This document shows positions 55,326 through 63,506 of a stretch of 64,000 nt of DNA, in pieces. The stretch covers positions 248,001 through 312,000 of the forward strand of contig AP025580.1 in NCBI GenBank assembly GCA_022846035.1, in the 5' to 3' direction. The position numbers and the translations under genes are program-made. Within the stretch, counting starts at the first letter, position 1. Every line of letters begins with the position of its first letter. This DNA comes from Christensenellaceae bacterium. Its GTDB lineage: Bacteria; Bacillota; Clostridia; Christensenellales; Christensenellaceae. The notes under the pieces are model-generated. The model was not told the DNA's origin, made no database searches, and saw only the letters and a program-made list of their open reading frames with translations.

Positions 55326-55637
55326 ATGATATTAGTAAATACCAGCTTTATCACAGGAAGAGAGTTCGACGTCATCACCTTGGTTCGGGGAGCGGTTGTC
55401 CAGGCAAAACATATCGGCAAGGATATTTTGGCCGGATTCAGGAATATTGCGGGAGGTGAAATTATAGAGTATACGGAAATGATGAATGAGGCACGTGAAA
55501 TAGCAACGGCAAGGATGATCGAAGACGCGCAGAAATATGGCGCGGACGCGATCGTCAATGTAAAGTATACTACTGCGGAAATATCGCAGGGAACGGCAGA
55601 GGTGCTCGCGTACGGCACGGCGGTAAAATTTAAGTAA
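55326..55637 (+). CDS. YbjQ family (UPF0145) protein
   Basis: 103-aa cytoplasmic protein of the YbjQ/UPF0145 family, a pentameric fold of unknown function sometimes called a heavy-metal-binding domain. The pattern is clear: VNTSFITGREFDVITLVRG, then YTEMMNEAREIATARMIEDA, and GADAIVNVKY. ATG 55326 follows AAAGGAG. An extended -10 (TGCTATACT) lies about 35 bases upstream. Confidence 0.93.
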   Translation: MILVNTSFITGREFDVITLVRGAVVQAKHIGKDILAGFRNIAGGEIIEYTEMMNEAREIATARMIEDAQKYGADAIVNVKYTTAEISQGTAEVLAYGTAVKFK

Positions 55638-55760
55638 TATGCATTGATGTTACGTTCGGCACACGTCTAAGAATCCCAATAAAATGAAATTTTGCTTTTC
55701 TGACGAAATAAACCTAAAAAGTATGCTACAATGATACTATCATAATTAGGGTGGACAGTC

Positions 55761-57614
55761 ATGAAACGTTCTGCAAAATTTTTTATTCCGGTTCTTTTAA
55801 TATTGCTGCTTGTCATAAGTCTAGCCGCAGTCAAGCTGGTTGCCGACATTGGTAATTATGGCCGCCTGATTAATTACGTGGGTATTGTACGCGGCGCATC
55901 GCAACGCGTGATTAAGCTGGAAACAAATATGATGCCAAGCAATGACCTGATTGATTACGTGGATGGAATCCTTGAGGAATTGGAAACAGGGAAGGGTGAG
56001 TATGGCCTTGTGATCCCCCAAGACACCGCTTATCGAAATGACCTGTCTATGTTGTCCAAGCAGTGGAATATTGTAAAAGACGGGATACAGCAAGTCAGGA
56101 ACGGGGCCGATCCGACACAATTGCTATTGGAAAGCGAAGAATTATTTGATATTGCTAACAATACGGTGTTCGCGATTGAGGATTATTCGAGCCGGCAGAC
56201 GGCGGATTTGTCAAGATTGATTTTTATCATGACGGTTGCATGTATCGTTGCCTGTATTATTGTAGTGACGTTCTACATCAAAAGGATGGTAGAACTCAGG
56301 CATAAAAATGAGACTCTGGAAGACATCGCGTTCAGAGACGAGGTCACGGGAGCATATACTTTAGAAAAATTCAAGGCCGAGGCGGCAGCGATCCTGGAAC
56401 AAAATCCCTCAGAAAAATTTGCGGTTGTCTATATGGATTTTGAAAATTTTAAATACATTAACGATGTTTTTGGTTATGACTGCGGGGACGGCGTATTAAA
56501 AACCTATGCGGAACTGATGATGGAAGATATGGGGGAGTATGAAGTTTTCGGGCACAATACTGCGGATCAGTTTGTAGCGTTATGCCGCTATACGGACAAA
56601 AATGATCTCATCGACCGGCACAGGCGGATCGACAGGGAGTTGGTCGAACGGATTGAGGCATTGAAAAATAAATACATGATTACTCTGGTATATGGAATCT
56701 GCTGCGTAGAGGATGCCGGAAGAACGTGCGAAATGGCTACGCTCCTTAATTACGCGAATTTTGCGCAAAAAACGGTCAAAAATCATGCGGGCAAGCATCG
56801 CTATGCATTTTACAACGAGAGTATACGGAAAAAAATGATCGAAGAAGTCACGATTATGAGCAGGATGCACGAGGCGCTCAGGCAGAACGAATTTATCGTA
56901 TACCTGCAGCCGAAAGTCAGCCTGAAGAGCAGGCGCGTAGAGTGCGCGGAAGCTTTGGTGCGTTGGAATATGCCGGGAAAAGGTATCGTTCCGCCGGATC
57001 ACTTTATCCCCATTTTTGAGCACTGCCGTTTCATCAGCGCGCTGGATCAATATGTATTTGAGAAAATCTGCGTTTGGCTTTGCAGCCGCCTCGACCAGAA
57101 GCTTGAAGTGCTGCCGATTTCGGTGAATGTATCGCGTATCCAGTTTTATGATCCGGATTTCGTATCGGTCTATACGGAAATGAAAGAACGCTACCGGATT
57201 CCGGATCAACTGATAGAAATCGAATTCACGGAAACAGTGGCGTTCGAAAACCAGAAATATATGATCCAGACGGTGAAAGATTTACGTGCAAAAGGCTTTC
57301 GCTGTTCGCTGGACGACTTTGGGAAAGGATATTCTTCGTTGGGCGTTTTAAAGGACATGCCTATCGATGTATTGAAACTGGACGCGGCCTTTTTTACGGA
57401 AAATATGGATGACGAAAAAGACTACACGGTGCTCAAGGGCATCATATCCATTGCAAGGAACCTGCATATACAAACGGTTGCGGAAGGTGTAGAATGGGAA
57501 AAGCAGGTCGAGTTTTTGAGGGCGGAGGGCTGCGATTTTGTGCAGGGCTATTATTACTACAAGCCCATGCCGATTGCCGATTTTGAAACACTGATAAAAA
57601 CACAGGAAAAATAG
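55761..57614 (+). CDS. Membrane-bound cyclic-di-GMP phosphodiesterase (EAL) with degenerate GGDEF
   Basis: 617-aa signalling enzyme expected to hydrolyse c-di-GMP. It has two membrane helices (about 7-27 and 152-174) enclosing an extracytoplasmic sensor of about 125 residues, then a GGDEF-type domain (about 190-345) whose signature is degraded to GHNTADQF, so it should not make c-di-GMP. The EAL domain (about 365-615) keeps its catalytic set: ECAEALVRW, SVNVSRIQF, IEFTET, LDDFGKGYSSL, LKLDA, and VAEGVE...FVQGYYY. ATG 55761 has AGGGTGG. The GGDEF-like part may still bind GTP and regulate EAL. Confidence 0.92.
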   Translation: MKRSAKFFIPVLLILLLVISLAAVKLVADIGNYGRLINYVGIVRGASQRVIKLETNMMPSNDLIDYVDGILEELETGKGEYGLVIPQDTAYRNDLSMLSKQWNIVKDGIQQVRNGADPTQLLLESEELFDIANNTVFAIEDYSSRQTADLSRLIFIMTVACIVACIIVVTFYIKRMVELRHKNETLEDIAFRDEVTGAYTLEKFKAEAAAILEQNPSEKFAVVYMDFENFKYINDVFGYDCGDGVLKTYAELMMEDMGEYEVFGHNTADQFVALCRYTDKNDLIDRHRRIDRELVERIEALKNKYMITLVYGICCVEDAGRTCEMATLLNYANFAQKTVKNHAGKHRYAFYNESIRKKMIEEVTIMSRMHEALRQNEFIVYLQPKVSLKSRRVECAEALVRWNMPGKGIVPPDHFIPIFEHCRFISALDQYVFEKICVWLCSRLDQKLEVLPISVNVSRIQFYDPDFVSVYTEMKERYRIPDQLIEIEFTETVAFENQKYMIQTVKDLRAKGFRCSLDDFGKGYSSLGVLKDMPIDVLKLDAAFFTENMDDEKDYTVLKGIISIARNLHIQTVAEGVEWEKQVEFLRAEGCDFVQGYYYYKPMPIADFETLIKTQEK

Positions 57615-57835
57615 CATATAAAAATGATAACAGAGGAAAAACCGTTTTAAGAAGACTTTTTGTTCTTATACTTTTACTCTACTCCGAATAACTGCAAAAA
57701 CTTTTGCCAAAAGTTAATTCTTCTTTAGGCGCCGGATCGGTTTTGGTTGCCTCCTGTTACCGAAATTGCGTCTGTTTTGATTGCAAATTGTACGGAGGAA
57801 TGCTCGTTTTTATATCAAGACTGAGTTCGGTACGT

Positions 57836-57851
57836 TAATTTACGTAAATTA
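57836..57851. promoter_or_regulatory. 16-bp palindromic operator upstream of LacI-type regulator gene
   Basis: TAATTTACGTAAATTA is a perfect palindrome with the central CG typical of LacI-family operators. The half-site GTTAATTTACG recurs at 60187-60197 and, with one extra T, at 60001-60012. The flanking 57615-58013 is otherwise gene-free and A/T-rich. Confidence 0.75.
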
Positions 57852-57899
57852 CATAGATTTCAACAGATTACGATAAAATATTTCTAACTAATTGATTTT

Positions 57900-57939
57900 G
57901 TTATTGAAAAAAGATTATCATAATGATGATTTCAATAAC
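57900..57939. promoter_or_regulatory. Second dyad upstream of LacI-type gene
   Basis: GTTATTGAAA and TTTCAATAAC form 10-bp perfect arms around 20 bases, with ATCAT/ATGAT nested inside. It is about 75 bp before the start codon. The binding protein is unknown. Confidence 0.4.
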
Positions 57940-58013
57940 AGCTTATTAATATTAATATGATTAATAAAATAGAAGTATTAAAGTAAATTCAAGATTAATT
58001 AGGGAGATAAATT

Positions 58014-60005
58014 TTGAGTATCACAATAAAGGACATTGCCAAAATGGCTGGGGTATCCATTGCTACAGTGTCCCATGTTGTCAACAAAACCCGTTATGTT
58101 AGCCCCGATTTGACGAAAAAAGTAGAACAGGTCATTTATGAAACGGGATATATCAATAAAATACGCAGCAATCAATTCAAATTCGGGAGGCAGTCGAGGA
58201 TGGTGTTTGTGCTGCCCACCATCAGCAGTACTATCTATGCGCAGCTTGCCAACACAATGACAGACCTGCTTGCGAAAGAGGGATATATTCTTTCGATCTA
58301 TGTTTCCCACGATAACGAAGAGTATGAAAAGCATATTCTTTTAAATCTGCTTGCGGATAAAAATACCGCCGGTATTTTTTTATCGCCTACGGTAAACGCG
58401 TCACGGGTATACACAAAAGTAAAGCGTTCAGGGATCCCTTTTGTCTGCGTGGAGCGAAAGACGAAAGATGATGAAATTCCATCTGTGCTGTCTGAAAACG
58501 AGGAAGCAATGTTCAGGGGGACCCGCCATTTGATTCGCAGCGGGCATAAATTGATTGGTATCCTGCTCGAGGATTGCGACCTGCTCAACTGTCAGGAACG
58601 GCTCGCGGGATATAGGCGCGCGCTGGAGGAATATAAAGTTCCTTTTGATAAAAAATTGGTCTGCAGGGTGGACCTTTACCGTGGCGAGGAGGAAAACATT
58701 TTTGAAAAAGCGCACTTCGACACGCTTCCATCCGCATTTATCGCATCGGGAAATACATTGACGCTAAAACTTCTGAAAAACGCGGATGATTATGGCCTTA
58801 AGTGTCCGGACGATATTTCCGTGGTTGGTTTTGGAGACGATGAATGGAGCGGTATTTTTAATCCGTCGCTGACGATTCTCCGACAGGACACCGCCGGAAC
58901 CGCCAAGCGCGCGGTAGAAATGATGATGAAAATACTGAAAGGGAATTCGCTTGCACAGACAGTAGTTCGTATGCCCATCGGTTTTACAGTCCGGAAATCC
59001 ACGCGCGTTATCAACCGTGGCCCGTTTGGGGAAATCGCCGTTCCGCCTGAGTCTATACTGATCGATACGGCGGAAGAAGAATATTTGAAAAAAGGGCAAT
59101 TCAAGGTTGCCATAGCGTTTCACTGTACGGATACGGAATGGTCGCGGCTACAGGAAATGGCGATCCGAGATACGCTTGCGCGTTATAACGTACAGGTCGT
59201 CGCAGTGATGGACGCAAATTTTAACGCGCAATTGCAGGTAACGCAGTTAGACGCGCTTCGCATGCAGAAACCGGATGCGATTATCGGCGTTCCGGTGGAT
59301 GAAAACATTACAGCAGGCAAATTCAAGGAACTCTCCCGCCTGACAAAAATGATTCTTATTGGAAATATACCGCAGGGGATTGACAAGAATGACTATTATA
59401 GCTGCGTTTCAGTGAACGAACGGGAAAACGGGCAGAATGCAGGCAATATCCTGGGGGAATATTTCAAGGAGAGAAAGCATATCAAACTGGGCCTGTTAAA
59501 TCATGGGCTGCCGTTTCATATGACGCGTCAGCGGGATAATGCGGCAGAGCAGGTACTGACGGAAAATTATACCAATTTACAGATCGTGTCCAGCAAAAAT
59601 TTTTATCAAATTCAAAATGTATATGATACCTGCCTGCAAATGATGAGGGAGCATCCGGAGATTTCCGGTCTTTATGTATCCTGGGAACGTCCGGCAATGG
59701 AGGCGATACGCGCCCTGCGTACGCTAGGACGGACAGACGTCGCTATTTCCACAGCAGATCTGGACCTGGAAATTGCCTCTTATATGGCGCGTGGAGAAAT
59801 GGTGCGGGGCATCAGTGCGCAGCGCCCTTACGAGCAGGGAGAAGCAGCCGCAATGATTACAATCCAGGCGTTGCTGGGGAAAAAAGGGTATAAATTTGTG
59901 GGCGTACAACCAGTAGTAGTATATCCGCGCGAGTTGACGCGTTATTGGCGCGAAATCATCAGAAAGCCCGCGCCTGAATTTCTGAAACTGCACAAAAGCC
60001 GTTAA
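58014..60005 (+). CDS. LacI-type regulator with two tandem sugar-binding domains
   Basis: 663-aa protein, about twice the usual LacI length. Residues 1-60 form the LacI helix-turn-helix (ITIKDIAKMAGVSIATVSHVVNK). About 62-340 is a normal periplasmic-binding-like sensor domain (ending DDISVVGFGDDEWSGIFNPSLTILRQDT and then a typical C-lobe). About 362-655 is a second, RbsB-like binding domain (VAIAFHCTDTEW, DAIIGVPVDENI, a hinge, and GISAQRPYEQGEAAA). There is no signal peptide, so both domains are cytoplasmic. TTG 58014 has AGGGAG. Operators surround the gene. It precedes a catabolic operon that it probably controls, perhaps responding to two ligands. Confidence 0.88.
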   Translation: MSITIKDIAKMAGVSIATVSHVVNKTRYVSPDLTKKVEQVIYETGYINKIRSNQFKFGRQSRMVFVLPTISSTIYAQLANTMTDLLAKEGYILSIYVSHDNEEYEKHILLNLLADKNTAGIFLSPTVNASRVYTKVKRSGIPFVCVERKTKDDEIPSVLSENEEAMFRGTRHLIRSGHKLIGILLEDCDLLNCQERLAGYRRALEEYKVPFDKKLVCRVDLYRGEEENIFEKAHFDTLPSAFIASGNTLTLKLLKNADDYGLKCPDDISVVGFGDDEWSGIFNPSLTILRQDTAGTAKRAVEMMMKILKGNSLAQTVVRMPIGFTVRKSTRVINRGPFGEIAVPPESILIDTAEEEYLKKGQFKVAIAFHCTDTEWSRLQEMAIRDTLARYNVQVVAVMDANFNAQLQVTQLDALRMQKPDAIIGVPVDENITAGKFKELSRLTKMILIGNIPQGIDKNDYYSCVSVNERENGQNAGNILGEYFKERKHIKLGLLNHGLPFHMTRQRDNAAEQVLTENYTNLQIVSSKNFYQIQNVYDTCLQMMREHPEISGLYVSWERPAMEAIRALRTLGRTDVAISTADLDLEIASYMARGEMVRGISAQRPYEQGEAAAMITIQALLGKKGYKFVGVQPVVVYPRELTRYWREIIRKPAPEFLKLHKSR

Positions 60006-60197
60006 TTTTACGTAAAAAAGGCATAAAAAAAGCGATTTTTTTGAAAAAAAATTAAAACAGCCAAAATTTCTTTTTTCCTTTTCTTACTGTGCTATAGTAT
60101 CCGTAAACACAAGGGAAAAGCACCGAGATAAAATAAACAAACTATGTACCTGTGGAAGCGGAAAAAACAGAATTTTCCGTAGCTCTGTTAATTTACG
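60006..60197 (+). promoter_or_regulatory. Control region of sugar-utilisation operon: extended -10 and two operators
   Basis: TTTTACGTAAAA (60006-60017) directly follows the regulator's stop codon. An extended -10 TGCTATAGT lies at 60090-60098, with no good -35. The half-site GTTAATTTACG (60187-60197) is about 90 bp downstream of it. Sites on both sides of the promoter suggest repression by looping or roadblock. Confidence 0.55.
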
Positions 60198-60238
60198 CTT
60201 TTTTTAGCACAATAGAAAAAATGAAAAGGAGAAAGCTT

Positions 60239-61054
60239 ATGGAAATCACTTACTCGACGAACGCATGGGGACCGGTTTTGGCGCACTGGGCGGCGCCAAA
60301 TTGTGTAAACGCTGCATATTACAGATGCGCTGGCAAACTCGAACAGGCGCTGGCGGATATTGCAGAAGCAGGATTTGAATCGGTAGAGATATTTGACGGG
60401 GAATTGCTGGAGTTCGAGGGACGCAGCGAGATCCTGAAAAAAATGCTGGAAAAGTACGGCCTGACGCTAAAAGGCGTATATATCGCCTGCAATTTCATTT
60501 ACGATGAGATCTTGCCCGAAGAACTGGACCGTATCTGCCGCGCCGCGCAATTTGCCAAAAATCTTGGGGCAATGGAGATTGTCCTGGGAGGCGGTGCAAT
60601 CCGGTTCGACGGGATCAGGGAATCGGATTACGTAAAATTGGGCGAAGCGCTCGACCGGGTCTGCGATCTTGCGGACAAGCTGGAAATGAGGGCAAGTTAT
60701 CACCCTCATATGGGATCGCTGGTAGAATCTCCGGTCCAGCTGGATAAGGTCATGCCGCATACGCGTATCCGGCTATGCCCCGACCTTGCCCATGTAAAAA
60801 AAGGCGGCGGGGATCCGCTTAAGGTCGTAAAAAAATATCTCGACCGGATCGATTACATCCATCTGAAAGACATCATGGACGACGGTATGTTTTGCCCTAT
60901 TGGCGTCGGGATACTAGACATAGATGCAATCATGGAGGCGCTCAAAAAAGCGCCGCATAAGATTGAGATCGCGATTGAGTGCGACGGCTGGACGGGCGAT
61001 CCGGCGGAGGGAGCGCGGATCACGTCAGATTATTTGAAAAAGCAGGGATTTTAA
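60239..61054 (+). CDS. Sugar phosphate isomerase/epimerase family TIM-barrel protein (IolE-like)
   Basis: 271-aa metal-dependent TIM barrel of the xylose-isomerase-like (AP_endonuc_2) family. Presumed metal ligands lie in ESVEIFDGE (about 43-51), MEIVLGGG, SYHPHMGS, CPDLAHVKKGG, YIHLKD and IAIECDGW. Such proteins act as epimerases, isomerases or dehydratases on inositols, keto-sugars or sugar acids. ATG 60239 has AAAGGAG; a longer reading would pass through the operator. First structural gene of the operon, 25 bp before the dehydrogenase gene. Confidence 0.88.
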   Translation: MEITYSTNAWGPVLAHWAAPNCVNAAYYRCAGKLEQALADIAEAGFESVEIFDGELLEFEGRSEILKKMLEKYGLTLKGVYIACNFIYDEILPEELDRICRAAQFAKNLGAMEIVLGGGAIRFDGIRESDYVKLGEALDRVCDLADKLEMRASYHPHMGSLVESPVQLDKVMPHTRIRLCPDLAHVKKGGGDPLKVVKKYLDRIDYIHLKDIMDDGMFCPIGVGILDIDAIMEALKKAPHKIEIAIECDGWTGDPAEGARITSDYLKKQGF

Positions 61055-61079
61055 GAACCAAAATTGAAAGGAGAAACAG

Positions 61080-62237
61080 ATGAAAACTTATCATGTAGGA
61101 TTGATTGGCGCGGGATTTATGGCAAAAGCACATTCCATCGCATACGATGGGATGCCGATGTTTTTTTGGCCGGCGCCGGGAATGGCGGTCAAAAAGACCA
61201 TTGCCGATTTGACGGAGGAATGCGCGAAAGACGCGGCGCAGAGGCTGGGATTCCAGCAGGGAACAGCGAATTGGCGCGACATCGTGGACGATCCCGAGAT
61301 AGATATCGTTGATATTTGTACGCCAAACGACGTACACTGCGAAATCGCTGTGGCGGCGGCAGAAGCCGGAAAGCATATTCTGTGCGAAAAGCCGATTTCA
61401 AGAACGCTTGAGGAAGCCGAAAAGATGCGCGACGCCGTCAAGAAAGCAGGTGTGATCAATATGCTTGCGTTTAACTATAGACGGACGCCCGCAGTGCAGC
61501 TTGCAAAAAAATTAATTGAAGAGGGAGCGATCGGGACGATCCTGGATTTCCGTGGGACCTATTTGCAGGATTGGTCGGCGGATCCAGACTCCCCGCTTTC
61601 CTGGAGGTTCCAGAAAAAGGTATGCGGCTCGGGCGCGCTCGGGGATATTGCGACGCATGTGGTCGATCTGGCGCGGTTTCTCATCGGTGATTTTGATGAA
61701 GTAAACGCGCGTGTTGCAACGTATATAAACGAGCGGCCGCTGCAAACCGGTTCCGTGGACAGCCTGGGGAATGTAAAAGGCGGCAGTGCGCAGAAAGGCA
61801 CAGTTGACGTAGACGACCAGTGCTGCTTCATGATCAATTTCAAAAGCGGCGCGTTCGGCACGATCGAGGCGACGAGGAACGCGTGGGGCCGCAATAACTT
61901 CATCACGCTTGAGATCCACGGAACGGAAGGTTCCATCTATTTCAATTACGAACGCAGGGATGAACTGCAGGTCTGCTTCGCAAGCGACGCCGGAGACCGC
62001 CGGGGCTTCCGTACGATTTATACCGGTCCGGCTCATCCATACGGAGAGGGTCTATGGCCGATTCCGGCGCTGGGAATCGGATATACGGAGACAAAGATCG
62101 TCGAGTGTTACGATTTCATCAAGGCGATTGCGGAAAACAAACAGGCCTCGCCTAATTTTGAAGACGGCTACCAGATCGAGCGGATCAGCGACGCCGTCAT
62201 GAGATCCGGCGCGAGCCGCGCATGGGAAAAGGTTTGA
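61080..62237 (+). CDS. Gfo/Idh/MocA family NAD(P)-dependent oxidoreductase
   Basis: Probable sugar or inositol dehydrogenase, 385 aa. The N-terminal Rossmann domain (1-125) has GLIGAGFMAKAHSIAY and the family CEKPISRTLEEAEKM with the catalytic Lys region EKP. The C-terminal alpha/beta domain (about 130-345) has GALGDIATHVVDLARFL, where Asp and His act in catalysis. ATG 61080 follows AAAGGAG. It sits between the epimerase-like and glycosidase-like genes, the usual pairing in keto-sugar pathways where oxidation at C3 helps glycoside cleavage or epimerisation. Confidence 0.93.
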   Translation: MKTYHVGLIGAGFMAKAHSIAYDGMPMFFWPAPGMAVKKTIADLTEECAKDAAQRLGFQQGTANWRDIVDDPEIDIVDICTPNDVHCEIAVAAAEAGKHILCEKPISRTLEEAEKMRDAVKKAGVINMLAFNYRRTPAVQLAKKLIEEGAIGTILDFRGTYLQDWSADPDSPLSWRFQKKVCGSGALGDIATHVVDLARFLIGDFDEVNARVATYINERPLQTGSVDSLGNVKGGSAQKGTVDVDDQCCFMINFKSGAFGTIEATRNAWGRNNFITLEIHGTEGSIYFNYERRDELQVCFASDAGDRRGFRTIYTGPAHPYGEGLWPIPALGIGYTETKIVECYDFIKAIAENKQASPNFEDGYQIERISDAVMRSGASRAWEKV

Positions 62238-62267
62238 GTCAAACAGAACAAACAAAGGAGGCGCAAA

Positions 62268-63422
62268 ATGAATCAGCTCGATTATTTTGGAGGAACCGAA
62301 CAAAAGCAATTTGAAGCCACTGGTTTTTTTAGGATTCAGGAGGAGGGAGAACGGCAGTGGTTGATTGATCCGGAAGGGAATGCATTTATTTCCGTAGGGC
62401 TGAATCATCTGGATGATTCTAACTTGAAATATCAGTATAACCTTAACATCTGGAAAGAAAAGTATTCTTCAAATAAAGATAAATGGATCCGTGAAGGCCT
62501 TGTAAAGGACATGAAAGACTGGGGATTCAATACAATTGGATGGACGCAGGAATATATCAGTGGGGACTGGGGCAAGGCGCTCGACTGGGGTGTGAATATT
62601 AACCTCGGGCACTCCACGCCATGGAGCGCGGCGGATTACAGGACGGCGAATATGCCGTATGTTCTCCAGCTGCGCGTCGCGGAAATCGAGGACTGGAACG
62701 GTCATCCTAATTTTCCCGACGTCTATTCCAGGGAATTCGACGTATACGCTGAGTGGTTGGCGCGCAGCATCTGCGCCGACCATGCGGACAGTCAGAACCT
62801 GATCGGATATTTCTTCGTAGACATTGCGTCATGGCAGGACCATGCAAGCGGAAGGGATTTCCCGCAACTGGAAGGACTGGAAAAAGGGGAGAGGGACCGG
62901 AAAGTGTTTGATATTGCTTCCAAATATTATGAAGTGGTCACGAAGCATATCCGCAGCTATGACAAAAACCATCTGATTCTTGGTGACCGGTACAACGGCA
63001 ACAAGGTAATCCCTACTCCGGTACTGGAAGCAATGAAACCGTATGTGGATGTATTTTCCGTGCAGTACTTCCCCGCCAATAACGAGGATGGATACCGGCA
63101 AATGCATGAAGACCTCAGAAAATGGCATGAAATCACGGGAAAACCCGTGCTTATCGCCGATATTGGAAACAGCTGCAAGACGGAGATGAATCCGGACCGG
63201 GTGTACGACCTTGACGGACAGGCCGCGCGCGCGCAGGACTATATCGATTCGCTGCGGCCGCTGCTGGACGAGCCGTGGTTTATCGGTTGGCACTGGTGTG
63301 CGTATGTGGAAAACACGGCGCGCGGATGGGGCTGCAAGACGCCCTTTGACGAACCGTATGAAGAATTTGTAGGGCCGGTGCGGGAATTCAACAACAAGGT
63401 GTACGACAACATCCTGAAATAG
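62268..63422 (+). CDS. Glycosidase-like TIM-barrel protein (agarase-type clan A), catalytic Glu not evident
   Basis: 384-aa protein without signal peptide. The opening GFFRIQEEGERQWLIDPEGNAFISVGLNHL closely follows the pattern of GH50/agarase-like clan GH-A proteins, and a barrel order can be traced to the end. At strand 4, where those enzymes have a DNE-type acid/base Glu, this protein reads IGYFFVDIASWQ. At strand 7, where a nucleophile Glu is expected, it reads VLIADIGNSC. Either the chemistry differs or it is a binding protein. ATG 62268 has AAAGGAGG. Third gene of the operon; substrate likely a plant or algal glycoside, by inference only. Confidence 0.7.
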   Translation: MNQLDYFGGTEQKQFEATGFFRIQEEGERQWLIDPEGNAFISVGLNHLDDSNLKYQYNLNIWKEKYSSNKDKWIREGLVKDMKDWGFNTIGWTQEYISGDWGKALDWGVNINLGHSTPWSAADYRTANMPYVLQLRVAEIEDWNGHPNFPDVYSREFDVYAEWLARSICADHADSQNLIGYFFVDIASWQDHASGRDFPQLEGLEKGERDRKVFDIASKYYEVVTKHIRSYDKNHLILGDRYNGNKVIPTPVLEAMKPYVDVFSVQYFPANNEDGYRQMHEDLRKWHEITGKPVLIADIGNSCKTEMNPDRVYDLDGQAARAQDYIDSLRPLLDEPWFIGWHWCAYVENTARGWGCKTPFDEPYEEFVGPVREFNNKVYDNILK

Positions 63423-63425
63423 CGG

Positions 63426-63488
63426 CGGCAGCAGACTGCTGCCGTTCCTGAAAAGAAGCCGCCGACGCGCGGAACAGCGCGTCGGCGG
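63426..63488 (+). other. Two adjacent strong intercistronic hairpins
   Basis: Hairpin 1: CGGCAGCAG A CTGCTGCCG (63426-63444). Hairpin 2: a 12-bp perfect stem CCGCCGACGCGC/GCGCGTCGGCGG (63459-63470, 63477-63488) with loop GGAACA. Neither has a T-run and the next ribosome site follows six bases later, so they look like mRNA processing or stability elements rather than terminators. Confidence 0.7.
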
Positions 63489-63506
63489 ACAGTAAGGAGT
63501 ATCCAT

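Noticed and set aside
63459-63488. Hairpin as a rho-independent terminator
   Set aside because: No T-run follows, and the next gene's ribosome site starts six bases after the stem.
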